A DNA stretch of 64,000 nt from assembly GCA_964059195.1 (NCBI GenBank), contig CAXKWD010000007.1, positions 57,413,163-57,477,162 of the forward strand. The letters run 5' to 3'. Below, piece after piece: positions 1 through 12,487 of the stretch. A program made the position numbers and the translations under genes. This DNA is from Ectobius pallidus (taxonomy: Eukaryota > Arthropoda > Insecta > Blattodea > Ectobiidae). The first letter of the stretch is position 1. Each line of letters opens with the position of its first letter. The notes under the pieces were generated by a model. That model did not search any database and was not told the DNA's origin. It saw only the letters and a program-made list of their open reading frames with translations.

Positions 1-1960
1 GCTCACAATTTTGACTTGCTCAAAGGCTATAATACTGTAATGCAATTTTTATTAGTACATCTAAACATTGTACAAGTATTTGCCAAGAAGATAAGTTTGT
101 TTAAAGTTTTTGAAAATTACCACTTTATTATTTTCATTAAAATAATTAAATGTAAATTCATGTAATTTTAATTAATTTTCTTAATAATAATAATTTAAAG
201 TTTAAACTAACCATTATTTCTTTTCAGTGCGCTTTACATGGGAAAGTGTGTGAAAACCTTTCTTTACCGAATTATCATTCTCTTGTCAATCCCATCCTGG
301 GCATTGTTTATTTATTGTGAAAAAGACCTCTTCGTCCTTTTCACTGGAGGTCCCGACCATTTAAAATTGTCTCTTGTCAGGATCTATTCCCATTCTCTCT
401 GAATAGGTTCCTGTCTTGGCACTCCCATTTCCTGGACAGTGCCCCTCCCATTACAAAAAGGTCCCACCTTTATCCACCACTCAAGTAACTTTCTTTATCC
501 TAAAGCATGGGCAAAACACCTTTCTCGTTTCACATTCTGATATAGAATAACAGGTCGTATTGCAGAGAGCGCGTATTCAGTTGTTTCAACCTGATACAAA
601 GCTGTATAGTTCACCAGGGAAGACTTGAGTTACTACAATCAGTGGGTGGCTTAGCCTATAACTACTCTTCAGAGAAAAATGTTCCAAACAAAGTTTTAGC
701 TCTTTCTATAGACACCCCATCCACAAAATTGAGACAAAATAGTTAGAGCCCTTTTCGAGAAAATCGCGAAAAAGGAAAATTTCTTTATGTAAATTGGCAT
801 TAAAACTAAGATAAAGTCGTTGCCAATCTTCGTGTCCTATCCCGAGAAGGTGTTCAACCCAATACAAAATATTGTTTTTCAAATGATTTTTCGTTCTGGA
901 CCTAGGCTGTTCACAGACACGCACACAAAGACATGTTTCTGAAAATAGTATTCTTTGATTCAGGGGCCCTCAAAAGTGTATTTCTGTCCAGAACTTCGAA
1001 TTTCAGGGTCGAACACAATACTACCTTTACGTACAGCACGGGCAGAGGAAAATGCAAAGAATATATACATACAATTTATAGACTATTAAGTGAATAAATA
1101 TCGACTTTAAGAAAATAGTTCTTACAATTAGTTATATTTGGTTGTTTCCAATTGGCAGCCTTCATTTAAGGCTGCTATCATGCAAGGATCTCCCTCCCCC
1201 CCGGCTGCTATTTTTCGCCTTGTAAAGAACGTCTGAGACAGAAATATTTTTCGTAATCAGTCTCCAAACGAAAGCTGATGTTAAGGTTAAAGGAACTTCA
1301 GATAAAGCGACAGTTATATAAATAAAGCACAAAGGGAAATTGAACAAAATGAGGTTAACGTTTTTCTCGTGTGGAGGTGTTATTACTTTCTACAGAGCGA
1401 GAGCGTGATTCCGCTGGGAGAGAAACAACTTACGTTCACCTGTGTGAATTTCTGCAACATTTTTGCGATCACTCACAGCAAAGGCAGGAAGACGCATAAA
1501 GGACGGGCGCTATTTTGAGACACACACAAGGAAGCATATCGCTGTGATCGCTCATCCAAATGTGCAACCACTCGTGTGTGGCGGAGTAGTCTATCTCTCA
1601 GGGTGATGACGTTCATTTGCCGTCCTAGGTCAGTGGTTGCCTATCTCATCTTCTCACCAGGTTACATTATCACAACATTCCTTCCCTTCATCCAGGACTT
1701 AATATTCTCATTGTGGCAAGATTAATCTTAAAATTGTCGTACTTTCTTTTTTGATCAAGTTTTTATTTCAATTAACTTACATGAACTTACTAAACTTGTT
1801 ATTCTTATTGAGACAATTTCGATTTTCGATTTTTTTTTTTTCATTCTAATTAACTGAATCCAATGGTGAAATTTTCAAGTTATACAATGTAATGGAAGAT
1901 ATTTTGGTAAAAAGTACGAGTTTTCAATTTTAGTGACAAAAAATCAAGCACGCCCTAAAG
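1..1960. other. AT-rich intergenic stretch, no gene recognised
   Basis: No convincing coding region, RNA gene or terminal repeat is visible. Open frames here are shorter than about 75 codons and resemble no family I know. The only gene-like signal is a pyrimidine-rich tract ending in CAG at 214-227, which could be a splice acceptor; see the findings. Confidence 0.6.
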
Positions 1961-2179
1961 TAGTGTGGTCCAACTGGCGGCCAGGGGCCAAATCCGGCCC
2001 TCTCTCGTTAATAAACCGGCCCACGAACTCTAACATTATGCGTTTCTTTGCAGTCGACAAGCACTTTATTATCATCATTGTTCACTATCATGTAGCTTTG
2101 ATAGTGGCAATGCCTTATATATATATATATACATATTTCTCTTTCCCTGGTATCTAGCATTAATAACGTCTTATTATCA

Positions 2180-3090
2180 TAACCAAGGCATGTCCGCATG
2201 GATGTTCCAACTCAATCGGTTGACGAATCTAACCGGCCGTGAGAATGCCGATTTATTTTCATTTGCTGAATAGGCTATTTGAAAGTGATCCAGAAGGAAT
2301 TTATTTCCTTCAAGGTTTTCTGATTTTGACGAACTTCAGCCTAGATTTTTCCGATTAATAACTCTTTAGAACAGTGGTTCCCAAACTTTTCAATCCGCGG
2401 ACCCCTTGAAAAAAAAAATTCGCGGACCCCCTCTGAGTTTTGAAACAAAAAACTAAATAAATACTTTGATTTAAATGTATTAAATTCAATAGACAAAATA
2501 ACAATATTAATGTAACAAACAGAGTTTACTCCTTAATGTGAACAGCGAAGCTGCTTTTGATTAATTAGCTCTGCAATGTTAGGTTTAATGTCTGATAATT
2601 TCAATATTAAGTCACTTTCAACTTTATGTTTATTTCTCAACTTTGATCTCAAGTAGCCTACGTGAGGTGGGAGAATTCTGTTTCACATACATAAGTAGTG
2701 GGAAACACAGTTAAGCACTTCAAAATTATGGGATATCCTATTTCTTCTTAAACCGCCTGCGGACCCCCTGAAACACCATTACGGACCCCCAGGGGTCCGC
2801 GGACCCCACTTTGGGAACCACTGCTTTAGAAGCATCTCTGACTGATGATCCAGATATGCAAATAGATCTATATGATCTATAGAGTGGCAGTTTTCTCGTA
2901 TCAGTGAGAAATTACCAACCCTTACAGTTTTGGAGACTAGTTAACAAGGAGCAGTATCCAAACTTATGAAATTGTGCTTTGAAAACACAATTCATATTTC
3001 GTAGTACATAATATGTATGAAAGCGCACTGCGACTTGCCATTACTCAAACGGGAGTTGATATTGAATCTATAGTAAACTAACACGTACCT
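2180..3090 (+). pseudogene. hAT transposase C-terminal relic (GTF2IRD2/ZBED-like)
   Basis: Broken plus-strand frames read like the end of the arthropod GTF2IRD2/ZBED-type hAT transposases. Around 2828-2872 the segment EASLTDDPDMQIDLYDL is legible and runs into a stop. Around 3020-3080 the segment ALRLAITQTGVDIESIVN matches the extreme C-terminus of that family, after the hAT dimerisation region. The reading is interrupted by stops, frameshifts and the MITE at 2372-2823. The N-terminal zinc finger and catalytic core are missing. The family assignment rests on recall of conserved C-terminal wording, not an alignment. Confidence 0.55.
2372..2823. mobile_element. hAT MITE (452 bp) nested in the hAT element
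   Basis: It begins CAGTGGTTCCCAAACTTTT and ends with the inverted counterpart TTTGGGAACCACTG, with subterminal GGACCCC runs on both sides. The flanks are a perfect 8-bp duplication, CTTTAGAA, at 2364-2371 and 2824-2831. It has no coding capacity and would need a transposase supplied in trans. It interrupts the transposase relic of the host hAT, so it is the younger insertion. Confidence 0.92.
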
Positions 3091-3305
3091 CAATTTCTTA
3101 TTAAGTGCGATTGTGATCTTTGTATTATTTGAGTTTGTAAAATAGGTTCTAAGACAATGTAGTTTGATGTATCTTATTTCTTCCCATCATCAAATAATTA
3201 TAATAATTTAATTATTATTAATATATTACTATTGCGGCCCACGAATTAACTTTGAGTACAATCTGGCCCTTCACCCGAAGACAGTTTGACCACACTGCCC
3301 TGAAG

Positions 3306-4368
3306 TATAGGCTAAGTCTTCAAAATTTTATGCCGTTTCGATGCACGGAAGAAGGGCAGCTGATACAATTTTTTAACCTCAGTGCACTTCCAATTGCCAG
3401 TACATGCTTGTTTTATGGCTATCAATTTGCATGTTCTTTTGTCACATTCGAAATCTATCTTTTCCCACAATAATAGAGATACATCTGTGAAATTTTTTCG
3501 CAATATATCATACTTTACAATGTGTGTAATAAAATGTTTACTCAGATTTTCTGTATAGGTCTTACTTGTTAAAAAAATTACATAGTATGGTCATGCGTCA
3601 GTTTTTAACTTTTCATTTTTCTGGGTAAAATTAAGAAAAAGTATAAACAATATCAAGAGATTATTAGTAAATTTCTAAAGCATGCATAAAAGAATCACAC
3701 ACAAAAATCCAGGATTATATTTTAATATCTGTCGAAGGAGATATGTCTTAATATTTAAATCAATTAAAATAATATTTAAAAAAGAAATTGCGATACGAAA
3801 ATGACATTTTAAAATTCAATTTATATTTACATTTTAATGAAGTCTTTAAAATGTTAAGTTTCAAGGACAAATATTTTAGAAAATCCCTGGCAAAACTTCA
3901 GTCATCCCTCAAAGTGAACTGAAATGATTATTTTAGGTAAATATTTCCTGAGTAAAAGCAATACGGTCAAACTCCAGTATAACAAAGGTCGATTTAACCC
4001 GCACTTAGCAATATTGTCTATGGTTCTGTCAAATATCATATCTTAGCATATTAAATGTAATTCACTACAACGATAAAGCTATTTTACAAACACCCCCTAC
4101 AATAATATTTTCAAGTTCAGTTGTTATTGGAAACCAATAACATGTTACCAGGCAACTGATTAGTGTCCGTTCCAGCCACCAAAATCATTTTCTGCAAGCC
4201 TGATGATAATTGTTATATTTTTATAAATTCCGGTAGAGTTGGGGTGAAGAATGGGGCCAATGAGAGTGAAAGAACCATAAAACGAGTTCGGTTGCTACTT
4301 CAACATGCACAGCACCTCCAATTTTTCAGTCAAGAAGTTTAGAAACAAAATTAGCGGGCTGTTAGTTA
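3306..4368. other. AT-rich spacer, no gene recognised
   Basis: Only short frames and A/T-rich low-complexity sequence are visible. No terminal repeats or family motifs were found. A host regulatory role cannot be judged from sequence alone. Confidence 0.5.
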
Positions 4369-4619
4369 GTTGAAAATAGGATATATGCCTGCATTTATGA
4401 CCTAAAAACATTGAAATATGACCAATGAAATTTAAAATATGACTTTACACCACTTACATATTCTGTATATACTTTTGGTTAAGTTTCATTACAATACATT
4501 TTATTAAAATATAGTGTTCATTATTTAAAATATCTGTCTTAAAATGGTAACACAAAAGACCTGTACTGTTCTCTTCTACAGCATGAAACCTGTTGGGGGG
4601 GGAATAAAAATAATTAGTT

Positions 4620-5146
4620 TACTTGCATAGAGCATAAGAACCTTCCATCAAAATCCGTCGTTTCGTCGATCGACACCCATATTTTATTGTCTCCGACACT
4701 GTCTCTTATTTTGTCCAATACCTCTTCATATCATCCTTCCAGGTAGTTCTTTCTCAGCATCGATTCATCGGGAACAGGATGACTTTTATATTTCTTCAGA
4801 AACCATTTGAAGCTATCATGGTTGAGTTTTTTTTCATTGGAATGTTGCAGAAAACCATCATATTACAGAGATCTTTCGAAAATTCTGATTTGTTCTGGGA
4901 AATTGAAATACCAGCAGAGTTCTCAAATAATAGTTGTCTAGTCTCCGATGCAGACTGTCTATTTAAACAATCTTTGTGTTTTGCAGTATTACAATGCTGC
5001 TGCACAGTGAAACGCTTCTCGGCCGAAAATTTCACCTCACATAATTTGCAAAATAAAATAACACCGTCTGTACTAAATATTTTCTCTCCAAATTCTCTAA
5101 CGTAACACCGCAATTTCTCACTAATTATACTCTTTATTTTAGGCAT
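4620..5146 (-). pseudogene. BED zinc-finger hAT transposase relic (CGGBP1-like)
   Basis: From a methionine at 5146 the minus strand encodes a protein beginning MPKIKSIISEKLRCYVREFG. It carries the BED-type pattern: the paired cysteines of LFCKLCE, followed by two histidines in QQHCNTAKH. This matches the N-terminus of the insect hAT transposases often annotated as CGG triplet repeat-binding protein 1-like. The frame shifts at about 4800-4802, in a short A run on the plus strand, and resumes in another frame with the recognisable segment HPVPDESMLRKNY, then meets a stop. The catalytic DDE region is absent. The Gypsy insertion lies upstream of the start codon. Confidence 0.7.
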
Positions 5147-5331
5147 GTTGAAGACAGACTGACAATTTCTGACACAAGCAATGAATTCTAAAGGCCACAA
5201 ACACTTGACAAATTGTACGAAAACCATCTATCTGTCTCTCCACCCCTTTTGTATTGTGCAGTGTTTTTGCTCGCGAAGCGAAACAATAGAGGCTTACCTG
5301 GTAGAAGAAATCCCACATTCCACAGACAATG

Positions 5332-5590
5332 TGCCACGTGCTTCCTCAAGTGATGTGGCAACTTACTACTATTGTAGGCCTGGGCTATGCAAATCAGTCG
5401 AGAAGGGGGTGGGTTCCTGAATTTGTCAACATCAGGTAGTTGTTTGGGCGCCAGGTTGTCGGGATTAACATAAGCGGAAGAGATGTGACAACCAACAAAC
5501 TCAACCATAAGAAGAAAATAAGGTTGTATTGATCATTCATGGTATCACAATATATATATACAGTTCAAAATAAAGAAAATTTTTTGAATT
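5332..5590 (-). repeat. Gypsy 3' LTR
   Basis: This 259-bp copy differs from the LTR at 16694-16950 by three substitutions and one TA unit in a short TA run. On the minus strand it starts AATTC and ends GGCA, so its start is not the canonical TG. The last codons and stop of pol lie inside it, the reading frame ending at 5565. Confidence 0.92.
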
Positions 5591-7787
5591 CCTTTTTTCT
5601 TTCTTCAAATTCTCTACGTTTTCTTCTAAACTCTCTACCACGATTTCCCATCTGGATAGTAGCAGGAATCTCTTCCTGTTTTGAGTTATACAGCTTCATT
5701 TGCCTATTAAGCATCAGCTCTGATGGCGTGAAACCAGTACTCTCATGATTTGCTGTCCTTATGGCATACTGAACCTCTTCCAAATGCTTATCCCAGTTCT
5801 GATGCTTATCTTTGACATAGCATGCTATCATAGTTTTTATCACCTTGTTAGTTCTCTCTACAGGGTTAGCCTGTGGGTGATAAGTCGGAGTAAACCACAG
5901 CTTAATACCATACTGGCTCATAAGCTCCTTAAATTCTCTGGAGACAAACTGTTTTCCATTATCACATATAACAATATTAGGACTTCCCATCTCTAGCAAG
6001 ACACTGTCCTTAAACTTTTTAGCAACCGTTACTGCAGTAGCCTGCCTCATAGGTACCATAATCACCCATTTAGTATACAGGTCTGTAGTAACCAGAATGT
6101 AAGTATGTCCAGCAGTAGTCCTAGGTAAAGGCCCGACAATATCTACGGCTATCATCTCCCAAGGTTCTGTCACCTTCCGACCTCCCATCAGTCCAGAATG
6201 TTTACATTGCGGCACTTTATATGTTGCACAGGTTTTACATCTTTTTACATACTTCCTAATGTCTTCACACATCTTAGGCCAGTAATACTGTTCTTGTATG
6301 CGTTTCAAAGTTTTTGTAACACCCATGTGTCCTGCTGCTGCATCATCATGCCCTCTTATGAGAATTTCAAGTCTCTTGGCCTCAGGCACCAGCATCCTCC
6401 ATTTTCTCCCTTGCTTTCGTCCCAAATTTTTGTAGATACAACCAGATTCAATCTTCCATTTCTTAAAAGAATCAGGATTCCTTCCTATCCTATCTTTTAA
6501 GTTTTCATAATATTGGTCATATGTTGCTCCTGTGTCAATTATCTCTATGCTCACGTCAACACTACGTGTATGAGCATACGGAACACAATGCATTGCACCC
6601 TTTCTGTGACGTATTACAAAATCATATTGCATAAGTTTCATTGCAATGCCTTTGGGATCCTTTAAGTTCTGTAACCAAGTGAGACTATGATGGTCAGTTA
6701 TGACTTCAAAGTGATAACCCTCGAGATATTCCCGGAACTTCTCCACCGCATATACCACCGCTAAGCACTCTTTCTCAGTGGCTGTAAAATTTTGCTCAGT
6801 CTTTGTTAGACTCCTCGAGCCATAAGCAATCACATGTTCTCCATCCTCTTCCTCTTGAGTGAGAACAGCACCCAGACCGTAATCTGACGCATCCACCTGG
6901 AGAGTAAACATCTTACTGAAATTAGGGCAGCTGAGTACCGGAGCACTCATGAGCTTACTTTTTAATAGCTCAAAAGCTTGTTCCTGTTCGTCTTCCCAAG
7001 AAAATCTCATGTTCTTTTTAGTCAGTTTAGTAAGGGGGGCTGAAACCTCAGAAAATTTTGGTACAAACCTCCTATACCAACTAGCCATGCCTAAAAATCT
7101 TCTAATTTCTTTCACTTTCTTCGGTCTGGGAAAGTTCTTTATTGCTTCCAGTTTTTCAGGGTCTGTCTTAAGCCCCTCTGCATCAATGATATATCCGAGA
7201 TATTTTAACTGAGACTTACAGACTTCAGACTTCTCTGGATTAACTGTGAGATTTGCTTCTTTTAACCTCCTTATTACTTCATTCAAAAGCTTAATGTGCT
7301 CATCGAAATTAGCATTTACTATAATCAATTCATCAAGGTACACTGCCACGTTTGGTTCAAGATCAGCTCCCACCACAGTCTCCATAAGGCACTGAAATGT
7401 AGAACTGGCATTCTTCAGTCCATAAGACATTCTTTTAAACTGGAAAAGACCCCTTCCTGGAACAGTAAATGCTGTAACTTCTTTACTATCCTCTTCAAGT
7501 TCAATCTGCCAAAACGCTGTCTTAAGATCAATAGATGAGATATACTTGGCATCCCTTAACTTGTCCAAAGTATGATTAATATATAGCAAAGGGTATGCAT
7601 ATGGTTCAGTATTAGCATTAATCTTTCTGGAGTCCAAACATACCCTTATAGCCCCTGAAGGTTTTTAACTATTACCAATGGTGATGACCAGCCACTCGTG
7701 GAAGGTTCAATAATGTTCTTCTGCAACATGTCGTCTATCTCCTCATTGAGAGCTTCCTGCATCACAGGAGACAATGGATAATACCGC
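5565..7787 (-). pseudogene. pol: Gypsy pol, 3' part: reverse transcriptase, RNase H, integrase
   Basis: The 690-codon open frame (7637 to 5565) starts within the RT domain. The RT shows FWQIELEED and the YxDD position, where it reads YLDE rather than YLDD, so one catalytic aspartate is changed. RNase H follows with LQVDASDYGLGAVL. Integrase carries an HHCC-type finger (CKTCATYK at its end) and the three acidic residues in AVDIVGPL, ICDNGKQF and NPVERTN. The N-terminal RT piece, from the BEL junction at 7787 to about 7670, is in another frame; the shift falls at a T run at 7662-7666. The stop lies about 25 bases inside the 3' LTR. Confidence 0.93.
5591..5614 (-). promoter_or_regulatory. Gypsy polypurine tract
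   Basis: On the minus strand an almost unbroken run of purines (GAAGAAAGAAAAAAGG) lies directly against the 3' LTR. This is the expected position of the plus-strand primer used during reverse transcription. It lies within the end of the pol reading frame. Confidence 0.7.
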
Positions 7788-8154
7788 TGTTGTGTTCAGA
7801 GACAAGTTTTCAATTTGAGTGGACTGTATAATGGTGGCTGTGATGTCGGCCCAAGAATACAAGGTTGACTTTCTTCACACAAGTTAAACACAACACAATT
7901 AGTCAAACAAACAAGTCCTCTAGTGGATTTATTTATACAAACGTGAATATTATACTTGCAATAGTAGTGAACATAAATAGATGATTGTGAATTACTGTGA
8001 AACTAGTCTAACTTCAATACAAGCCAGCGCACCATTCTGCACTGGTAACTAGCAGTTCGCCATGTTGTCTTCTCCACAAGAGTTCCCAGTACCAACATGC
8101 AACACGAAAGACACTACCGCGCAGGGTAGCCAACTTAGGGAAAAAGTCTCAACA
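7788..8154 (-). repeat. BEL 3' LTR
   Basis: It starts TGTTGTGTTCAGAG on the plus strand and ends GTCTCAACA. It differs from the 5' LTR at 10 of 367 positions by my hand comparison, with no indels. Confidence 0.95.
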
Positions 8155-8166
8155 TATTCCCCCTTG
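8155..8166 (-). promoter_or_regulatory. BEL polypurine tract
   Basis: The minus strand reads AAGGGGGAATA immediately before the 3' LTR, the expected plus-strand priming site. Confidence 0.75.
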
Positions 8167-8254
8167 AGGGATTCAACACTCAACAAATACAAAACAAGTG
8201 ATTAAAACAAAAATAAAATGAACTTAGATTATTAAAGAGTAAATTTACAAATAA

Positions 8255-10030
8255 TTAGTCAACATCTTTAGGCAATGGGCAAAGTTTCACTATGGCACGA
8301 CGGAACAAACCAGTTTTTGTTTTCACCGTAACCACACGTGTGACATTATCACCACCGGTCTGCAGTTCTTTCACAACTCCAGTCTTCCAAACAAGTGGAG
8401 GCAGGTTGTCTTCTCGTAGGAGGACTAGATCTCCTACTGCTGGCTTCCAAGATCCAGTAGACGACCATTTGCGTCGCTGTTGGAGCGATTGCATGTAGTC
8501 TTTTGAGCACTTCTTCCAAAAGTCCTGATACAATTTTTTAACTAGATTCCACTTTGTCAGACAGGACAAGGGACTGTTGGATATGTCAGGTGAAGGAACA
8601 CCAGTCAATTGTCTTCCTACTAAGAAATGTCCAGGAGTCAAATAACACTGGTCATCTGGATCATCACTCATGGGACAAAGAGGTCTCGAGTTTAACACAG
8701 ACTCAATCTGATACAAAAGCGTGGATAATTCCTCAAAGTTAAGAATGGAATTTCCAATTGTTCGCTTTAACAATGATTTAGTTGACCTTATTCCAGCCTC
8801 CCAGAGCCCACCGAAATGAGGACTAGAGGGTGGAATAAATTTCCACTTTACATTCTCATTAGCTGTACGTTCTTCTATTTCAGAATTGTTATCCCTAAAA
8901 AATCTCAACAACTCATTGTTGGCTCCAACAAAATTTGTTCCATTGTCGCTGAGAATTAGATTAGGAAAACCTCTACGTGCAGCAAACCTTCTGAATGCAG
9001 CAAGAAAATCTTGAGTCGTTAGACTTTTTACCAATTCAAGATGTATTGCCTTCACAGTGAGACAAACAAAGAGAGCAATATATGATTTTAATTTTACTTT
9101 ACTCCTGGGGTTGTCACCCTTTATGATGGTTGAACCACCATAATCAACACCAACCTTAACAAAAGGTAATGAAGTCTGAACTCTATATGAGGGTAAGTCA
9201 CCCAATATGTGAGTAGTAACTGGAGGTTTGTTACGAAAGCAATTGTAACATGAATGAATCACACTGCGCACAATTGTTTTTCCGCGTGGAATCCAAACCT
9301 TATTCCGCAAGGAAAACAATACAGCTTGTGGGCCAGAATGCAAAAGCCTTTCATGTTCATGTTTGATAATCAGCTTAGTAACACAATGCTTTGGTGGAAT
9401 GATAATAGGATGTTTGTTGTTGTATTCCAACTGTGAATCCCTAAGTCTACCACCAACTCTCAATAAGCTGTTATCGTCAAGGAAGGGGTTTAAAGACCTT
9501 AGTTTGCTTGTCGAAGCAACTACATTGTTAGTCTTCAAGTAATGAATTTCTTTCATGTATTCACTAGCTTGCATCAAGCCTAGTATTTTCAATTCAGCAC
9601 CGTTCAACTCTTCAGGAGTGAGTGGGCCAATATGACGAGAGTCCTTTGCAGAGCGAGCATTAGTAATGTATCTCATAACATAACTGTAGACTCGTTTTAG
9701 TTTACAATAAGATGAGAAACGTTCCAAGTCAGGCGAATGAACATTAACTAATAGCACATTCAAAGACGTTTTAGTTTCTGCCTCAACAGATGATGGTATG
9801 TTAGTAGCACCAAAGGTTTCATATGTTGGAGACAATTCTCGCAACCAAGTAGGTCCATGCCACCAAACATCAAGCGAAAACATTTGTGAAGGTACAATTC
9901 CTCGGGACAAGTAGTCAGCTGGATTACTTTGGGTAGATACATGTCTCCATTCTGAGACTGAGGTGAGAGATTGAATTTCCGACACTCTATTACCCACAAA
10001 CGTTTTCCAACAGTTAGGAGGTTTCTGTAA
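8255..10030 (-). pseudogene. pol: BEL pol, 3' part: end of RNase H, integrase, C-terminal domain
   Basis: It continues the same frame after a TAG at 10031-10033. An integrase zinc finger spans the histidines of HCVTKLIIKHEHERLLHSG and the cysteines of HSCYNC. The catalytic core shows the acidic residues in KVGVDYGGS, LSDNGTNFVG and GLWEAGIRS, fitting D,D,E. The C-terminus carries the BEL-typical DUF5641-like segment PAVGDLVLLREDNLPPLVWK. The reading ends at 8255, about 100 bases before the 3' LTR. Confidence 0.95.
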
Positions 10031-12487
10031 CTAACACAGGACTATAGTGCTGTCCGTCCAACAATATGTGGAGAATGGAACAGACAAGTTTAACGATTTT
10101 ATGACCTTAGCCATAAGACGAGACAACAAGAGAGCAGCACACAACTCTAGTCGTGCAATAGACTGTTGTTTCAACGGAGCAACTCTTGACTTGGAAGTCA
10201 ACAATACAACTGAAACTTCATCACTGTCAGACACTGTTCTGACATATACACAAGCACCATATGCGGCTTCTGAAGCATCTGAGAAACCATGGATTTCAAT
10301 AACCTTGTTCTTAACGAAGGGCATTACCTTTCTTTGAACTCGAAGTTTATTAAGAAGTGGAAGTTCACTGTAGATAGCATTCCAAGTTTCAAGAATGTTA
10401 GTATGAGAGTCTAACGGTTCATCCCAATCGATTTTCAATTGCCATAAAACCTGTAGAATAAGTTTGCATTTGACTACTGCACAACCTAACAATCCAAGAG
10501 GATCAAATATGGATGCGATGATGGCAAGAATGCTTCTTTTAGTGACAAGATTAGGAGCTTCCTTCAAATTTATTTGAAACTGAAATTCATCAGACTTAGG
10601 GTGCCAAACAATACCTAAAGTCTTAACAGCTTCGTCATTGGTAAGATTACAAGGCGACGAGAGTTCTCTGTCTTCCAAGGGTACATTAGCAAGAGCTTCT
10701 GGACAATTTGACGTCCATTTTCTAAGATGGAACTGAGCACTGTCCAATATAGAAGTGATATCACATTGAAATTGTTTAGCTTCTTCAACTAAATCTGCAC
10801 CAGTCAATAGATCGTCAACATAGAAGCAAGATCGAATAGTTTCTGAAGCAATGGGGTGAGAGTCTTTGCACTCATCAGCAAGTTGAACTAAGCACCTTGT
10901 AGCAAGAAAAGGAGCAGAACTGGTACCGTATGTAACAGTAGTTAGACGATAATCCTTAATTTCCTCATCAGCAGATTCACGCCAAACAATTTTCTGAAGA
11001 TTTCGATGTTCAGGATGGACCAGTACACATCGATACATTTTTGCAATGTCAGCTGATAGGGCAACAATGTAAGTTCTGAATTTTAGGATAATGAACAACA
11101 AATCAGGCTGGACGGTAGGTCCGACCATTAACATGGAATTCAAAGATATTCCGTTTGAAGATTCACAACTTCCATCAAATACAACTCTCAGTTTCGTTGT
11201 AGTACTAGAATCCTTCAATACACAATGATGGGGCAAGTAAAAATCCAACGAATCAGAACTTTCAGTGGGTGCACTTTCCATATGACCTAAGTCAATGTAT
11301 TCATGCATGAAATCAGCATACTTCTCCTTTAACTCTGGAGATTTCAAGAATCTTCTTTCAATTTGCTTAAGTCTTTTAATGGCATTACATTTAGACTCAC
11401 CCACAGGAGATACTTCTGAACGAATTGGAAGTTTGACAACAAATCTTCCAAGTTCATCTCTTTGAACATTATTTACAAAATGTTCTTCGCAAGCTTTTTC
11501 TTCAGGAGTAAGAACTGGCTGCTGCAGTTCTTCAAGTTCCCAGAACTTTTGCAACTTTGTGTCAAGAGGGTCAAGTTTCTCAAAGTTAGTACAACGAGCC
11601 TTGACATTAGGTTTAACGCATGACTCAGGAAAAGTACCAGACAGTACCCAACCAAATCTAGTGTTTAGCAATGTAGGATAATTTTCCCTACGCAAGGTAT
11701 CACCAGACACAATTTCATAATAAACATCAGCTCCCAACAAAATGTCTATAGGTGAGGGTCGATTGAATGTAGCATCACTTAGAATAATATCAGTGGGAAT
11801 GTTCCAAGTCGAACAATCAATTTTCTGAGCAGGTAGCGGACTTGTGATGGTGTCTACTACTGCACAATTCAAATTCAGAGTATAGTCTGATATCTGCGAG
11901 CATAAAACAAGATTGCAAGTGGAGCTTACAGGAGAAACATTTGAATTGCTTATACCAACAATTGGTAACCGACAAGATTTTGTTCCAATACCAAGACATT
12001 TGACAAGATTGGAGGTTACAAATGATAATTGACTCGCTGAGTAAAACAAGGATTTAACCACTAAAACTTCTCCAGTTCTAGTTTTCACTCCAACACAAAC
12101 CGTACACAGCAAAACATTTGAGCCTAATCCTAAAATCACTTTCATTGCTGCAGGCGAAATGATTGCAGAACGATCAATATTTGAATTATTATTATTAGGA
12201 GTTATTTGTTCTTTATGAACCAACAAGTTGTGATTTCCATTACATTTCGTGCACCTAGGTTGCTTACATTGTTTGGAAATATGAGAAGTTGAGAAGCACA
12301 AGTAACAAAGTTTATTTTCTTTGACAAATTCACGACGGTGATCAATATTTGCTTGTTTAAACTTTCTACAATCAAGAATATTATGATTTTCAAGTTTGCA
12401 AAACTTACAATTCAAGGAGGTACTATTGTTGGCAATATGAAGTGCCTTTAGTTTAGGTTTGAACTCACGTTTGTGTTCAACAACAGT
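10031..12487 (-). pseudogene. pol: BEL gag-pol middle: zinc knuckles, protease, reverse transcriptase, RNase H
   Basis: Three knuckles open the segment: CKFCKLENHNILDC, CYLCFSTSHISKQC and CTKCNGNHNLLVH. The retropepsin (DUF1758-type) position reads LFYSASQLSFV, so the catalytic Asp is Tyr and the following Gly is Ala; the protease should be dead. The RT keeps YVDD in CFYVDDLLTGA, with upstream LRVVFDGS and YGTSSAPFLATR. RNase H begins IHGFSDASEAAYGA and is cut by TAG at 10031, just after WTDSTIVLC. An in-frame TAA at 12488-12490 separates this part from gag. No ATG is needed, since it reads through in the same frame. Confidence 0.94.

Larger units (their letters stand above)
1961..3297. mobile_element. 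Degenerate hAT DNA transposon with internal deletion
   Basis: The ends are inverted: TAGTGTGGTCCAACTG at the left and CAGTTTGACCACACTG at the right. An 8-bp duplication, CCCTAAAG at 1953-1960 and CCCTGAAG at 3298-3305 (7 of 8 identical), flanks it. Eight-base duplications with a TAG/CAG-type terminus are the hAT signature. The interior carries relics of a transposase C-terminus and a younger hAT MITE. The two differing terminal bases and the in-frame stops point to an old, inactive copy. Confidence 0.75.
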
